64,000 nt of DNA, taken from the NCBI RefSeq assembly GCF_000599885.1, contig NZ_JFGT01000002.1, forward strand, positions 744,001 through 808,000, written 5' to 3'. The notes under the pieces were generated by a model, which did no database searches, was not told the DNA's origin, and was given only the letters and a program-made list of their open reading frames with translations. The position numbers and the translations under genes are program-made. The DNA is from Pantoea sp. IMH. GTDB taxonomy: Bacteria; Pseudomonadota; Gammaproteobacteria; Enterobacterales; Enterobacteriaceae. This document shows positions 40,995-51,561 of this stretch, piece after piece (within the stretch, counting starts at the first letter, position 1; each line of letters starts with the position of its first letter).

Positions 40995-42389
40995 TCAGGC
41001 GCTTTTTTTACGCCCGTAAACCAGCCAGGTAATGGCCACGCAGACGACGTAGAAAACCAGGAACACCTTCATGGCATTGGCCGGAGAGCCGGTCATCGCC
41101 AGTGACATGCCAAAGGTCTGTGGAATAAAGAATCCACCCAGTGCGCCAATGGCAGAGATGAATCCCAGCGCCGCGGAGGTTTCCGTGACCGCTTCATGCT
41201 GTGCTTTCTCATCGCTGCCGCCTTCGGCTTTCACGCGGGCGAGCGTTTGCTTACGAAAGATCACCGCAATCATCTGGAAGGTCGAGCCGCTACCCAGACC
41301 GGCATTAATAAACAGCACCATAAAGACGGCATAGAACGCGATAAAAGAGCCAGGCTGACCTTCACCAGGCAAGGTTAAGAAGAGCAGCGCGGTAAAAATG
41401 GCCATCACGATAAAATTAAGCAGCGTGACGCGAATACCGCCGAACCGGTCAGAAAGCATCCCTCCTGCCGAACGGGCCAGTGCGCCCAGCAGCGGCCCGA
41501 AGAAGGCATAGCGCAGAATAACAATGTCAGGAAACTGGGTTTTCGAGAGCATGGCAAAACCGGCAGAAAAACCGATAAAGGAGCCGAACGTCGCCAGATA
41601 GAGCAACGCCATCACCCAGAGATGGGGACGTTTCAGGACCGGTAGCTGCTCTTTCAGCGAGGATTTCGCCGCCGTCAGATCGTTCATACCGAACCAGGCT
41701 GCCAGGGTAGCTACCGTCAGGAAAGGCACCCACATCCAGGCGGCATTTTCCAGCCAGATCATCTCGCCGCTATCCGCATGCTGCACGCCGCCGCCAAAGA
41801 AGCTGAAAATGCCAAATGAAATCGCCAGCGGCGCGAAGAACTGCATTACGCTGACGCCGAGATTCCCCAGGCCGCCATTAATACCAAGCGCGCCGCCCTG
41901 ACGTTCTTTCGGAAAGAAGAAACTGATGTTACCCATACTCGAGGCGAAGTTCGCCCCGGCGAAGCCGCAGAGCAGTGCAATCAGGATGAAGGTAAAATAG
42001 GAGGTATCAGGATTCTGGACGGCAAAACCGAGCCACAGGCAGGGGAGCAGCAGAATGCCGGTACTGAACGCCGTCCAGCGGCGGCCGCCAAACAGCGGGA
42101 TCACAAAGGAGTAAGGCACACGCAGCAGCGCACCGGAAACCGCAGGCAGCGCGGTCAGCAAAAAGAGCTGGTCTGTCGTAAAATTAAAACCGACCTTATT
42201 AAGGTTCACTGCCACCGCGCTGAACAACATCCAGACACAGAAGGAAAGCAGCAGGCAGTAAACGGAAATCCAGAGGTTACGGTTGGCAATGCGTTTACCG
42301 CTCTGTTGCCAGAATTCCGGGTTATCAGGTTGCCAGTCCTCGATCACCGAACCGCTGGGCTTTGGAGAGGATGATGAAATTTGCGACAT
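40995..42389 (-). CDS. narK: Nitrate/nitrite transporter NarK
   Basis: 464-residue MFS protein with 12 hydrophobic helices that exchanges nitrate and nitrite. The NarK signatures 'GFAGANFASSMGNISFFFPKERQGGALGINGGLGN' (about residues 140-175) and 'NAGLGSGSTFQMIAVIFRK' are intact; these glycine-rich stretches hold the substrate arginines and signature motifs. Very similar to E. coli NarK. The start at 42389 (MSQISSSS) is chosen by homology over a GTG four codons upstream. It lies upstream of narGHJI in the same direction, with its own FNR-dependent promoter. Confidence 0.97.
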   Translation of the reverse strand: MSQISSSSPKPSGSVIEDWQPDNPEFWQQSGKRIANRNLWISVYCLLLSFCVWMLFSAVAVNLNKVGFNFTTDQLFLLTALPAVSGALLRVPYSFVIPLFGGRRWTAFSTGILLLPCLWLGFAVQNPDTSYFTFILIALLCGFAGANFASSMGNISFFFPKERQGGALGINGGLGNLGVSVMQFFAPLAISFGIFSFFGGGVQHADSGEMIWLENAAWMWVPFLTVATLAAWFGMNDLTAAKSSLKEQLPVLKRPHLWVMALLYLATFGSFIGFSAGFAMLSKTQFPDIVILRYAFFGPLLGALARSAGGMLSDRFGGIRVTLLNFIVMAIFTALLFLTLPGEGQPGSFIAFYAVFMVLFINAGLGSGSTFQMIAVIFRKQTLARVKAEGGSDEKAQHEAVTETSAALGFISAIGALGGFFIPQTFGMSLAMTGSPANAMKVFLVFYVVCVAITWLVYGRKKSA

Positions 42390-42451
42390 AGTTTTTCTCA
42401 CAAAAAGAGTAATATCGCGTCACATCCTGCGCACCACGCCCCTCCTGCAGG

Positions 42452-42465
42452 TTGATGTACATCAA
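42452..42465. promoter_or_regulatory. FNR site upstream of narK
   Basis: TTGATGTACATCAA is a perfect TTGAT-N4-ATCAA FNR site. At -41.5 it predicts transcription from about 42417, 28 bases before the narK ATG, supporting strong anaerobic induction. Confidence 0.88.
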
Positions 42466-42614
42466 TGAGAGAGCGGGTAAATTCCCGTCGAAAAACCATG
42501 CACCATCCTTAATGAGTAGTGACCACACCAATATTAAGGCATTAAGAATCAGGCAATTGAATACAGATTCAGATATGCCCGTTGAATATAATCACCCTAC
42601 CGGAAATTAATGAT

Positions 42615-42630
42615 TACCTCTTTAGTGGTA
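42615..42630. promoter_or_regulatory. NarL 7-2-7 site between narK and narL
   Basis: TACCTCT-TT-AGTGGTA is a 7-2-7 inverted pair of NarL heptamers. It lies about 205 bp upstream of the predicted narK start and 75-90 bp upstream of narL, so it could serve either promoter. Confidence 0.75.
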
Positions 42631-42704
42631 TGGGGTTAGTGAGTGCAACAGGTAAAATAGCGACAATCTGAGTAATTCCTGCCCGGTAAACCGCGGCACC
42701 GACC

Positions 42705-43367
42705 ATGGGAAAGACCTGCGTGAGAGAAGAAGCCGCCTCCATATTACTGATTGACGACCATCCGATGCTGCGCAACGGCGTAAAGCAGCTCATCGCGCTG
42801 GACGATCGGCTGCAAGTCGTGGCTGAGGCCAGTAACGGCGTCCAGGGCGTTGAGCTGGCCGGACTGCACGACCCCGATCTGATCCTGCTTGATTTGAATA
42901 TGCCGGGCATGAATGGTCTGGATACGCTGGTACAACTGCGCACTATCGACCTTTCCGGCCGCATTGTGGTATTCAGCGTTTCCAATCATGAAGATGATGT
43001 AGTGAATGCCCTTAAACGCGGCGCGGATGGTTACCTTCTGAAGGATATGGAACCGGAAGAGCTGCTTAAATCGCTGCACCAAGCCGCTGCCGGCCAGATG
43101 GTGCTGAGCGAGACGCTGACGAACGTGCTGGTGGCCAGCCTCCGGGAAAACCGCCCTGCCGAAGAGCGGGATATTGAGCAGCTGACCCGCCGCGAGCGCG
43201 ACATACTCAAGCTTATCACCCAGGGAATGACCAATAAGGCGATCGCCCGCAAGCTGTCGATTACGGAAAGCACCGTGAAGGTTCACGTCAAACATTTGCT
43301 GAAGAAGATGAAGCTGAAGTCACGCGTTGAGGCTGCCGTCTGGGCACTGCAGAGTGGTCAGGCCTAG
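42705..43367 (+). CDS. narL: Nitrate/nitrite response regulator NarL
   Basis: 220-residue response regulator with an N-terminal receiver domain ('[19 protein letters not shown]'; phospho-acceptor Asp in '[10 protein letters not shown]' near residue 64) and a C-terminal LuxR-type helix-turn-helix ('[43 protein letters not shown]'). High similarity to E. coli NarL. It activates narG and narK when phosphorylated. The sensor gene narX, which precedes narL in E. coli, is absent here. The start is uncertain: the ATG at 42705 lacks a clear ribosome-binding site, while a GTG at 42720 follows GGGAAAG. Confidence 0.93.
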   Translation: MGKTCVREEAASILLIDDHPMLRNGVKQLIALDDRLQVVAEASNGVQGVELAGLHDPDLILLDLNMPGMNGLDTLVQLRTIDLSGRIVVFSVSNHEDDVVNALKRGADGYLLKDMEPEELLKSLHQAAAGQMVLSETLTNVLVASLRENRPAEERDIEQLTRRERDILKLITQGMTNKAIARKLSITESTVKVHVKHLLKKMKLKSRVEAAVWALQSGQA

Positions 43368-43414
43368 GCACATTAAAAGGATGCGTCTTCACGCTTGTCG
43401 TTTTCCCTTTCACC

Positions 43415-43447
43415 TGGCGGTCATTAACTTACCGCCACGCCTTTTTC
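43415..43447 (+). terminator. Probable narL terminator
   Basis: TGGCGGT / ACCGCCA with a nine-base loop is followed by CGCC and five T residues, about 50 bases past the narL stop. The remaining gap to mutS (to 43663) shows no gene. Confidence 0.55.
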
Positions 43448-43663
43448 ACCACTCTGTCTGCCATTCTTCACCTGACATTCTGCACGCTCATTGGTCGATA
43501 ATTTCTTAGGATTGCGAACCACCTTCCCGTTTTACGGGTGTCGTTCGCGCCTGGGCTGCGTTAAACTAGCATCACCCTCTAAGGCCAGATCCTGTGACGA
43601 ATAAAACGCAAAAAACCAGCAGGGATTTCACTTTACATTCAATGGATTAGGCAAAGTAATCGT

Positions 43664-46219
43664 ATGAACGATATCACTAAAACCCCCGCCCACACGCCAA
43701 TGATGCAGCAGTACCTGCGTCTCAAGGCCGAGCATCCGGAAATTCTGCTGTTCTATCGGATGGGGGATTTCTATGAGCTGTTTTATGATGATGCTAAACG
43801 GGCTTCTCAGCTGCTGGAGATTTCACTGACCAAACGCGGCGCGTCCGCGGGCGAGCCTATTCCGATGGCGGGCGTGCCCTATCACGCCGTGGAAAATTAC
43901 CTTGCCAGACTGGTTAACATGGGCGAGTCCGTCGCGATCTGTGAGCAGATCGGCGACCCCGCGCTGAGCAAAGGTCCCGTAGAACGTAAGGTAGTCCGTA
44001 TTGTCACACCGGGAACCATCAGTGACGAAGCACTGTTACAGGAGCGTCAGGACAACCTTCTTGCGGCGATCTGGCAGGACTCACGCGGCTTCGGCTACGC
44101 GACGCTGGATATCAGCTCTGGCCGCTTTCGTCTGGCCGAGCCCGCAGACGCCGAAACCATGGCCGCCGAGCTACAGCGTACCAATCCGGCTGAGCTACTT
44201 TATGCAGAAGATTTCCCCGCTTTCTCCCTGATTGAGCATCGTCGCGGCCTGCGCCGGCGTCCGCTCTGGGAGTTTGAAATCGATACCGCCCGTCAGCAGC
44301 TCAATCTGCAGTTCGGCACCCGTGATTTACGCGGTTTCGGCGTTGAGAAAGCGGAGCTGGCGCTGCGGGCCGCTGGTTGCCTGCTGCAATATGCCAAGGA
44401 TACGCAGCGCACCTCACTGCCCCATATCCGTTCACTGATGATGGAGCGCCAGCAGGACAGCATCATTATGGATGCCGCCACCCGGCGTAACCTCGAAATC
44501 ACCCAGAATCTGGCGGGCGGCATTGAGAATACGCTGGCATCGGTGCTGGATAAAACCGTGACGCCAATGGGCAGCCGGATGCTGAAGCGCTGGCTGCATA
44601 TGCCGGTTCGCCATCAGGAGACGCTGATCAATCGTCAGCAAAGTATCGGCGCGCTGCAGGATTTTTCTGCCGAGCTTGCGCCTCTGCTGCGTCAGGTTGG
44701 CGATCTTGAACGTATCCTCGCCAGACTGGCGCTGCGGACTGCCAGGCCACGGGATCTGGCCCGCATGCGCCATGCTTTTCAGCAGCTGCCACAGATCGAC
44801 AGCCTGCTGGCCGATGCCGAAACGCCGCATCTGCAAACGCTGCGCAGGCAGATGGGGCAATTTGATGAACTGCGGGATCTGCTGGAAAGGGCCATTATTG
44901 AAGCACCACCGGTGTTGGTGCGTGACGGCGGCGTGATCGCGCCTGGCTACAATGCGGAGCTGGATGAGTGGCGCGCGCTGGCCGATGGCGCAACGGATTA
45001 TCTCGATAAACTTGAGATACGCGAACGTGAAAAGCTGGGACTGGATACGCTGAAGGTAGGCTTCAATGGCGTTCACGGCTATTACATTCAGGTCAGCCGC
45101 GGGCAGAGTCATCTGGTGCCCATTAACTACGTACGGCGTCAGACGCTGAAAAACGCCGAGCGTTACATCATCCCTGAACTGAAAGAATATGAAGATAAAG
45201 TGCTGACTTCCAAAGGCAAGGCGCTGTCGCTGGAGAAAGCGCTGTATGAAGAGCTCTTTGATCTTCTGCTGCCGCATCTGGAGGCGCTGCAGCTCAGTGC
45301 TGCCGCGCTGGCCGAACTGGACGTGCTGGCAAACCTGGCCGAGCGCGCCTGGACACTGAACTACACCTGTCCGACGCTGACCGACAAGCCGGGCATTAAG
45401 CTTACCGGGGGGCGCCATCCGGTGGTCGAGCAGGTGCTGAAAGAGCCCTTTATCGCCAATCCGCTCTCGCTCTCACCTCAGCGGCGTATGCTGGTGATTA
45501 CCGGGCCAAACATGGGTGGGAAAAGCACCTATATGCGCCAGGCGGCGCTGATTGCGCTGATGGCCTATACCGGTAGCTATGTCCCCGCTGAACAGGCTGT
45601 TATCGGGCCGATCGATCGCATCTTTACCCGCGTTGGTGCCGCAGACGATCTCGCATCCGGGCGTTCAACCTTTATGGTTGAGATGACCGAAACCGCCAAC
45701 ATTTTGCACAATGCCACCGAGTACAGTCTGGTGCTGATGGATGAGATCGGACGCGGCACCTCTACCTATGACGGCCTCTCGCTCGCCTGGGCCTGTGCCG
45801 AAAACCTGGCAAACCGCATCAAAGCGATGACGCTTTTTGCCACTCACTATTTCGAACTGACCACCCTGCCGGAGAAAATGGAGGGCGTGGCGAACGTGCA
45901 TCTGGACGCGATAGAGCATGGTGATACCATCGCGTTTATGCACAGCGTGCAGGACGGCGCGGCAAGCAAAAGTTACGGCCTGGCCGTCGCCGCGCTGGCG
46001 GGCGTTCCGAAAGAGGTGATTAAGCGGGCCCGTCAAAAACTGAAAGAACTGGAAGCGATGTCGGGCAGTGCGGCAGCCACGCAGGCCGATGGCCCGCAGC
46101 TTCCGCTGCTGGTAGAAGAGACCTCGCCAGCCGTGGAGGCGCTGGAAGCGCTGGATCCCGACGCCCTTTCACCGCGTCAGGCACTGGAATGGATCTACCG
46201 GCTCAAGTCACTGGTGTAA
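43664..46219 (+). CDS. mutS: DNA mismatch repair protein MutS
   Basis: 851-residue mismatch-recognition ATPase. The N-terminal mismatch-binding motif with Phe-x-Glu is in '[16 protein letters not shown]' (residue ~36). Walker A 'GPNMGGKST' is at residue ~614, followed by '[12 protein letters not shown]' (Walker B and signature). A beta-clamp-binding 'QLPLL' motif lies near the C-terminus (~809). Length matches E. coli (853). It is convergent with rpoS across only about 185 bp, where E. coli carries extra genes. Confidence 0.98.
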   Translation: MNDITKTPAHTPMMQQYLRLKAEHPEILLFYRMGDFYELFYDDAKRASQLLEISLTKRGASAGEPIPMAGVPYHAVENYLARLVNMGESVAICEQIGDPALSKGPVERKVVRIVTPGTISDEALLQERQDNLLAAIWQDSRGFGYATLDISSGRFRLAEPADAETMAAELQRTNPAELLYAEDFPAFSLIEHRRGLRRRPLWEFEIDTARQQLNLQFGTRDLRGFGVEKAELALRAAGCLLQYAKDTQRTSLPHIRSLMMERQQDSIIMDAATRRNLEITQNLAGGIENTLASVLDKTVTPMGSRMLKRWLHMPVRHQETLINRQQSIGALQDFSAELAPLLRQVGDLERILARLALRTARPRDLARMRHAFQQLPQIDSLLADAETPHLQTLRRQMGQFDELRDLLERAIIEAPPVLVRDGGVIAPGYNAELDEWRALADGATDYLDKLEIREREKLGLDTLKVGFNGVHGYYIQVSRGQSHLVPINYVRRQTLKNAERYIIPELKEYEDKVLTSKGKALSLEKALYEELFDLLLPHLEALQLSAAALAELDVLANLAERAWTLNYTCPTLTDKPGIKLTGGRHPVVEQVLKEPFIANPLSLSPQRRMLVITGPNMGGKSTYMRQAALIALMAYTGSYVPAEQAVIGPIDRIFTRVGAADDLASGRSTFMVEMTETANILHNATEYSLVLMDEIGRGTSTYDGLSLAWACAENLANRIKAMTLFATHYFELTTLPEKMEGVANVHLDAIEHGDTIAFMHSVQDGAASKSYGLAVAALAGVPKEVIKRARQKLKELEAMSGSAAATQADGPQLPLLVEETSPAVEALEALDPDALSPRQALEWIYRLKSLV

Positions 46220-46347
46220 ATTATGCCTTCCCGCGTCCAGGCGCGGGCATGGCTTTTCCGGATAGCATTGCGGATACCAGCGGATAATCAAAGGAATGGG
46301 CAGGCCGCAACCACAGAAAGGAAGAGCACTGACAGAATAGAGGCAAT

Positions 46348-46377
46348 AAAAAAGCGGTGGTTTGCGCCACCGCTTTT
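46348..46377 (-). terminator. Terminator of rpoS, possibly shared with mutS
   Basis: AAAAGCGGTGG / CCACCGCTTTT with a six-base loop. The minus strand continues into a T-run (six T with the stem), 28 bases past the rpoS stop; the plus strand has four T. Likely bidirectional. Confidence 0.8.
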
Positions 46378-46404
46378 CGCATTCACAACTGAAGTCACTG
46401 ACGC

Positions 46405-47397
46405 TTATTCACGGAACAAAGCTTCAATATTCAGACCCTGCGCCTGAAGAATTTCACGCAGGCGACGCAGACCTTCAACCTGAATCTGACGAACGCGCTC
46501 GCGCGTCAGACCAATTTCGCGACCCACATCTTCCAGCGTTGCCGCTTCGTAGCCCAACAGGCCAAAGCGACGAGCCAGCACTTCACGCTGCTTGGCGTTC
46601 AGTTCGAACAGCCATTTGACGATGCTCTGCTTCATGTCATCGTCCTGCGTGGTATCTTCCGGACCGTTGTCTTTCTCATCGGCCAGAATATCCAGCAGCG
46701 CTTTCTCAGAGTCTCCGCCCAGTGGCGTATCGACTGAGGTGATGCGTTCGTTGAGGCGCAGCATACGGCTGACGTCATCAACAGGTTTATCCAGCTGCTC
46801 TGCAATTTCTTCCGCGCTGGGTTCGTGATCCAGCTTGTGCGCCAGTTCACGCGCGGTGCGCAGATAAACGTTCAGTTCTTTCACAATGTGAATCGGCAGG
46901 CGAATGGTACGGGTTTGGTTCATAATAGCCCGTTCAATCGTCTGGCGAATCCACCAGGTAGCGTAGGTGGAGAAGCGGAACCCTCTTTCCGGGTCAAACT
47001 TTTCTACCGCACGGATTAACCCCAGGTTACCTTCTTCAATCAGATCCAGCAAAGCCAGACCACGATTGCTGTAACGACGGGCAATCTTCACTACCAAACG
47101 CAAGTTACTTTCAATCATGCGGCGGCGTGATGGCACATCACCACGGAGTGCACGACGAGCGAAGAACACTTCTTCCTCTGCCGTTAACAGGGGAGAATAA
47201 CCAATCTCTCCCAGGTAGAGCTGTGTCGCATCCAGCACGCGTTGCGTTGCGCCTTGTGACAGCAGCTCTTCTTCAGCTAATTCATTATCAGCAGGTTCAT
47301 TTCCGACAAGAGCCTTCTCATCAAAAATCTCAGCTCCGTTTTCGTCGAATTCCGCGTCTTCATGTAACTCGTTCACTTTCAGCGTATTCTGGCTCAT
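46405..47397 (-). CDS. rpoS: RNA polymerase sigma factor RpoS (sigma 38)
   Basis: 330 residues, same as E. coli RpoS. Region 2 is '[52 protein letters not shown]' (residues ~100-155), and region 4 ends '[32 protein letters not shown]'. Master regulator of stationary phase and general stress. AGGAG is spaced correctly before the ATG. Its main promoter in E. coli lies inside nlpD, and the long leader bound by sRNAs would cover part of nlpD here as well. Confidence 0.98.
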   Translation of the reverse strand: MSQNTLKVNELHEDAEFDENGAEIFDEKALVGNEPADNELAEEELLSQGATQRVLDATQLYLGEIGYSPLLTAEEEVFFARRALRGDVPSRRRMIESNLRLVVKIARRYSNRGLALLDLIEEGNLGLIRAVEKFDPERGFRFSTYATWWIRQTIERAIMNQTRTIRLPIHIVKELNVYLRTARELAHKLDHEPSAEEIAEQLDKPVDDVSRMLRLNERITSVDTPLGGDSEKALLDILADEKDNGPEDTTQDDDMKQSIVKWLFELNAKQREVLARRFGLLGYEAATLEDVGREIGLTRERVRQIQVEGLRRLREILQAQGLNIEALFRE

Positions 47398-47422
47398 AAG
47401 CGGCTCCTACCCGTGATCCCAG

Positions 47423-47444
47423 GGCAGAACACCAGGGTTCTGCC
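47423..47444 (-). promoter_or_regulatory. Hairpin in the rpoS leader
   Basis: GGCAGAA / TTCTGCC with an eight-base loop lies between the nlpD stop and the rpoS start, ending about 25 bases before the ATG. Leader secondary structure is known to limit rpoS translation in E. coli; this could be part of it or a weak nlpD terminator. Confidence 0.4.
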
Positions 47445-47447
47445 GGT

Positions 47448-48509
47448 TTATCGCTGCGGTAAATAACGCAACGGGTTTACGGATTTCCCCTTGTAACGAA
47501 TTTCAAAGTGCAATCTAACAGAACTTGTCCCTGTGCTCCCCATCGTGGCGATTTTCTGACCCGCTTTGACTTCCTGCTGTTCGCGGACCAGCATCGTATC
47601 GTTGTGAGCATAGGCACTCAGGTAGTCATCATTATGTTTGATGATAATCAAATTACCGTAACCGCGAAGCGCATTACCGGCATAAACCACCCGCCCGGAA
47701 GCGGTTGAAATGACGGCCTGACCCCGCGACCCCGCGATATCAACCCCTTTATTGCCTCCTTCAGAAGCAGAAAAGTTATCGATAATCTTACCGTTTGTCG
47801 GCCAGAGCCAGCTCCCCACTGGGGTTGAACTGCTCGTTGTGCTGCTAACGGTCGGAGCGGTAACCGGCGCTGTTGTCGTTGCAACAGTATTTGTACCGGA
47901 TGATGGCAACATCTTGCCTTCATTTGATTTACCTGAATTCCCAGAATACGTAATAACCGGCGGCGGTGCAACCGTTCCGCCTTTAATTTGTGCACTGCCC
48001 GGGGTCGCCGGAACGCCGCCTGCGGAGTCATCCGCCGCGGTAATAGCATTGCCGCCGGTAAGCGTGCCACCTGAGCTGTTACTAACCTGCAACTGCTGGC
48101 CCACATTCAGTTCATAGGGCGCGGGAATGTTATTTCGTTGGGCTAAATCGCGGAAATCGTTGCCGGTAATCCAGGCGATATAGAACAAAGTATCGCCGCG
48201 TTTGACGGTATAAGATTGACCGCTGTAGCTACCTTTAGGAATATTCCCATAAGAGCGGTTGTAAACGATACGCCCATTTTGCGTAACAACATTACTATTA
48301 TTACCTGCAGTGTTGCCGGAGGAAGCGTTACTGGAAATGGAAGGGCGGGTAACCAGGCCGCTGTTTGCCGAAGCGGCGTCGCTGCGACTGCCCACGGCGC
48401 TGATGGGTGCCTGCGTATTGTCTGAGCTGGAACAGCCAGCCAGCCAAAAACTAACAAGTGAAACGGCCGCAATACGGCTCAATGTGAATACTGGGCTTCC
48501 CGTGCTCAT
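47448..48509 (-). CDS. nlpD: Murein hydrolase activator NlpD
   Basis: 353-residue outer-membrane lipoprotein: signal peptide with lipobox 'WLAGC' (Cys26), a LysM domain '[28 protein letters not shown]' near residue 100, a low-complexity Ser/Thr/Pro linker and a C-terminal LytM domain '[22 protein letters not shown]'. The LytM zinc ligands are incomplete, as in E. coli NlpD, which activates the amidase AmiC at the septum instead of cutting wall itself. It is 161 bases after pcm and 50 before rpoS. Confidence 0.96.
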   Translation of the reverse strand: MSTGSPVFTLSRIAAVSLVSFWLAGCSSSDNTQAPISAVGSRSDAASANSGLVTRPSISSNASSGNTAGNNSNVVTQNGRIVYNRSYGNIPKGSYSGQSYTVKRGDTLFYIAWITGNDFRDLAQRNNIPAPYELNVGQQLQVSNSSGGTLTGGNAITAADDSAGGVPATPGSAQIKGGTVAPPPVITYSGNSGKSNEGKMLPSSGTNTVATTTAPVTAPTVSSTTSSSTPVGSWLWPTNGKIIDNFSASEGGNKGVDIAGSRGQAVISTASGRVVYAGNALRGYGNLIIIKHNDDYLSAYAHNDTMLVREQQEVKAGQKIATMGSTGTSSVRLHFEIRYKGKSVNPLRYLPQR

Positions 48510-48670
48510 TTATATCCCCCGCTACGGCAAAACGTTGGTGGCTAACCGCGATGTGCTTTCGATCGGTCACCGATGATAACTCGTAAAAAATGAATGCGAT
48601 GGTAACAATATCGCCGACCCGGTGCCATTAACAGATGTATGTAAATGCGTATGGTGTCGGGGGCGGTAAA

Positions 48671-49297
48671 TCAGGCCAGGTCGCCTTTGACCAGAGGGAC
48701 AAAGCGCACCGGCTCCACCGTTTCAACGGAAAATTCCCCGGCCCGACGGTGTATCCGTTTAAGCTGCTGCTGCTCTTCGCCCACCGGCAGCACCAGAATG
48801 CCTCCTTCGTCCAGTTGCGACATCAGCTCAACCGGGATCTCTGGCGGCGCGGCGGTGACGATAATCGCATCAAAAGGACCGCGTGACGGCCAGCCCTGCC
48901 AGCCGTCGCCGTGACGCGTAGAGACATTATGCAGATCCAACTGCTTCAGGCGGCGTTTTGCCTGCCACTGCAATCCCTTTATGCGCTCAACAGAATAGAC
49001 GTGCTCTACCAGGTGCGCCAGTATCGCGGTTTGATAGCCGGAACCGGTGCCAATTTCCAGCACGCGAGAGGTGGGCGTCAGCTCCAGCAGCGCCGTCATT
49101 TTTGCCACCATATAAGGCTGGGAAATGGTCTGCCCCGAGCCGATCGGCAGCGCCATATTTTCCCAGGCTTTATGCTCGAACGCTTCATCAACGAAACGCT
49201 CGCGCGGCACCTCTTCCATGGCTTGCAGCAACCTTTCGTCATTAATGCCCTGCTGGCGAAGCTGCGCCAGAAGCGTATCAATACGTCGAGCTATCAT
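48671..49297 (-). CDS. pcm: Protein-L-isoaspartate O-methyltransferase
   Basis: 208-residue AdoMet-dependent repair enzyme that methylates L-isoaspartyl residues in aged proteins. Motif I is '[18 protein letters not shown]' (residue ~80), and the N-terminal family segment '[20 protein letters not shown]' is present. E. coli Pcm is the same length. Its start overlaps the surE stop in ATGA. Confidence 0.97.
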   Translation of the reverse strand: MIARRIDTLLAQLRQQGINDERLLQAMEEVPRERFVDEAFEHKAWENMALPIGSGQTISQPYMVAKMTALLELTPTSRVLEIGTGSGYQTAILAHLVEHVYSVERIKGLQWQAKRRLKQLDLHNVSTRHGDGWQGWPSRGPFDAIIVTAAPPEIPVELMSQLDEGGILVLPVGEEQQQLKRIHRRAGEFSVETVEPVRFVPLVKGDLA

Positions 49298-50052
49298 TCG
49301 CAGAGGACTCCGGCGCTGGTGAGCCAGTCTGCGACCACCTGTTGCGCCGCGTGGGCCGTCAGATCCACATGCAGCGCCGTTACCGAGACATAGCCTTCAT
49401 CAACGGCAGCAAAGTCGGTATCCGGGCCGGCATCGAGCTTCTCTCCCGGTGGGCCAATCCAGTACATCATATTGCCACGCGGATCCTGCTGAGGGATCAC
49501 CTGATCGCTGGGATGGCGGCTGCCACAGCGGGTGACACGAATCCCTTTAATCTCTGAGAGCGGCAGATCGGGCACATTGATATTCAGGATGCGCCCCGTG
49601 CGTAACGGCTCGCGCTGCAGGCCACGCAGGATAGAACAGGTTACCGCCGCAGCGGTATCGTAATGCTTGTGGCCGTCAAGCGAGACGGCGAGCGCGGGCA
49701 GGCCAAGATGACGCCCTTCCATCGCGGCGGCAACCGTGCCGGAGTAGATGACATCATCGCCGAGATTAGGGCCGGCGTTGATGCCGGAGACCACGATATC
49801 CGGTCCGGGCCGCATCAGCGAATTCACACCCAGATAGACGCAGTCGGTCGGCGTTCCCATCTGAACGGCGATATCGCCGCCAGGATAACAAAAGGTACGC
49901 AGAGGCGTCTCAAGCGTCAGGGAATTTGATGCGCCGCTGCGGTTGCGATCGGGCGCAACAACCTGCACCTCGGCAAACTCCCGCAGCGCCGCCGCCAGCG
50001 TCTGAATGCCCGGCGCATGAATACCGTCATCGTTACTCAGCAATATCCGCAT
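49294..50052 (-). CDS. surE: 5'/3'-nucleotidase SurE
   Basis: 252-residue nucleotidase/exopolyphosphatase. It opens [15 protein letters not shown], with the metal-binding Asp pair at residues 8-9; '[15 protein letters not shown]' and '[19 protein letters not shown]' (Asn near 92) complete the site. The frame is open 15 codons further upstream, but the family N-terminus fixes 50052. It overlaps the truD end by 20 bases, as in E. coli, and the pcm start by 4. Confidence 0.97.
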   Translation of the reverse strand: MRILLSNDDGIHAPGIQTLAAALREFAEVQVVAPDRNRSGASNSLTLETPLRTFCYPGGDIAVQMGTPTDCVYLGVNSLMRPGPDIVVSGINAGPNLGDDVIYSGTVAAAMEGRHLGLPALAVSLDGHKHYDTAAAVTCSILRGLQREPLRTGRILNINVPDLPLSEIKGIRVTRCGSRHPSDQVIPQQDPRGNMMYWIGPPGEKLDAGPDTDFAAVDEGYVSVTALHVDLTAHAAQQVVADWLTSAGVLCE

Positions 50053-51082
50053 CTTCACCTTCTTGTTCAAGAATTTCACGCACCACGCTGGTGGCAAAAC
50101 TGCCCGCCGGAAGCCAGAAGTTCAGCCTGAGAGTACGATCGTCTGACCAATCCCAGCGCAAATCGCGGGGGATCACCAGCATCGCGCGGCGCGCCGCTTC
50201 CACCCGCTCGCGTTCCAGCAGGGCAATTAACTCTGCTTCCGCCGCCAGGCTATGTTGTTCAAAATCCAGTGCGGCCTCTTTGGTGCCCCACTCGCCGCTT
50301 CCGGGTAGCGGCGCCGTTATCCGCAGTTCATTATTATTAACGCGGCTTTGCAGGATTTCGATTTCCGTGGCGTCGGCCACAAACCAGCTCCCTCGTCCGG
50401 TCAGCTGTAACGCATCGCCTGACATTACCCTGTGCAGGCCGCCCTGCGCCGCCAGGCGATCGCTCACGACCTGGTTAAACAGCGCGCTGCGGGCAGCGGA
50501 AAGCAGAAAGCTGCGCTTGTTACGCTCTTTTACGCGGAGTGTTCCTGCCGCCCAGCGCCGGGCCAGCGTCAGGTTATTGCCCTGATGGCCAAAGCGCTGC
50601 TCGCCAAAATAATTGGGTACGCCAGCAACGACGATCTGCTGCAGTCGCGCTTCCGCCGCCGCACGATCGGTAATCTGCCGCAGGATCAGCGTAAAGGCGT
50701 TGCCCTGCAGCGCGCCAGTACGCAGTTTACGACGATGGCGGGCACTTTCCAGCACCTCGCAGCCTTCCAGCGAAAATGCAGAAAAGTCTGGCGTCGATTT
50801 CCCTGGCACCCGCAGACAAAACCACTGCTCGGTCACCGCATGACGATCCTTCATGCCGGCAAAACTGACGTCTCGTGCAGGAACGCCGGCAAATTTCGCC
50901 AGCGCTTCGGCCACAAAGCGGGTGTTACAGCCCTTTTTTCGTACGCGAACCAGCACCTGCTCGCCGTCACCGTCTGGCCGGTAGCCCAGATCTTCGATAA
51001 CGACAAAGTCTTCCGGGCTGGCCTTAAGGACGCCAGTAACGACAGGTTTACCGTGCAGCCAGCTCAGTGCCTGCAGTTCCAT
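50033..51082 (-). CDS. truD: tRNA pseudouridine(13) synthase
   Basis: 349 residues, same as E. coli TruD. The catalytic Asp is residue 79 in '[14 protein letters not shown]', and '[14 protein letters not shown]' is a further family signature. It converts U13 of tRNA-Glu to pseudouridine. Start and ispF stop share one base (TGATG), showing translational coupling. Confidence 0.97.
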   Translation of the reverse strand: MELQALSWLHGKPVVTGVLKASPEDFVVIEDLGYRPDGDGEQVLVRVRKKGCNTRFVAEALAKFAGVPARDVSFAGMKDRHAVTEQWFCLRVPGKSTPDFSAFSLEGCEVLESARHRRKLRTGALQGNAFTLILRQITDRAAAEARLQQIVVAGVPNYFGEQRFGHQGNNLTLARRWAAGTLRVKERNKRSFLLSAARSALFNQVVSDRLAAQGGLHRVMSGDALQLTGRGSWFVADATEIEILQSRVNNNELRITAPLPGSGEWGTKEAALDFEQHSLAAEAELIALLERERVEAARRAMLVIPRDLRWDWSDDRTLRLNFWLPAGSFATSVVREILEQEGEDADIAE

Positions 51083-51561
51083 CAGGCGTTCGCCCGGATA
51101 AGCAGCGCCACGGCTTCACAGGCGATCCCCTCGCCACGTCCGGTAAAGCCGAGCTTCTCCGTCGTGGTGGCTTTCACGTTAACATCATCCATATGGATGC
51201 CGAGATCTTCGGCGATATTGATGCGCATTTGCGGCACATGCGGCAGCATTTTAGGCGCCTGGGCGATGATGGTGACATCAACGTTGCCAATCGCGTAGCC
51301 CTTGCTGGCAATCTGCCGCCAGGCTTCACGCAGCAGTTCACGGCTGTCCGCCCCTTTATACGCCGCGTCGGTGTCCGGAAACAGCTTGCCGATATCACCC
51401 AGCGCGGCCGCGCCCAGCAGCGCATCGGTCAGCGCATGCAACGCCACGTCACCATCGGAGTGCGCCAGCAGTCCTTTTTCATAAGGAATACGCACGCCGC
51501 CAATAATCAACGGGCCTTCGCCGCCAAACGCGTGTACGTCAAAACCGTGGCCGATACGCAT
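51082..51561 (-). CDS. ispF: 2-C-methyl-D-erythritol 2,4-cyclodiphosphate synthase
   Basis: 159-residue enzyme of the MEP isoprenoid pathway. It opens [14 protein letters not shown] with zinc ligands Asp8 and His10; the third, His42, lies in '[27 protein letters not shown]'. It overlaps truD and ispD by one base each. ispD supplies an earlier intermediate of the same pathway. Confidence 0.98.
   Translation of the reverse strand: MRIGHGFDVHAFGGEGPLIIGGVRIPYEKGLLAHSDGDVALHALTDALLGAAALGDIGKLFPDTDAAYKGADSRELLREAWRQIASKGYAIGNVDVTIIAQAPKMLPHVPQMRINIAEDLGIHMDDVNVKATTTEKLGFTGRGEGIACEAVALLIRANA

Noticed and set aside
42631-42704. Possible remnant of narX just before narL
   Set aside because: Translation in all frames gives no stretch resembling the NarX kinase C-terminus, so a remnant cannot be supported.
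44432-45418. Long open frame of 328 codons antisense to mutS
   Set aside because: It mirrors the reading frame of the conserved mutS gene, has no family resemblance and is a codon-bias shadow.
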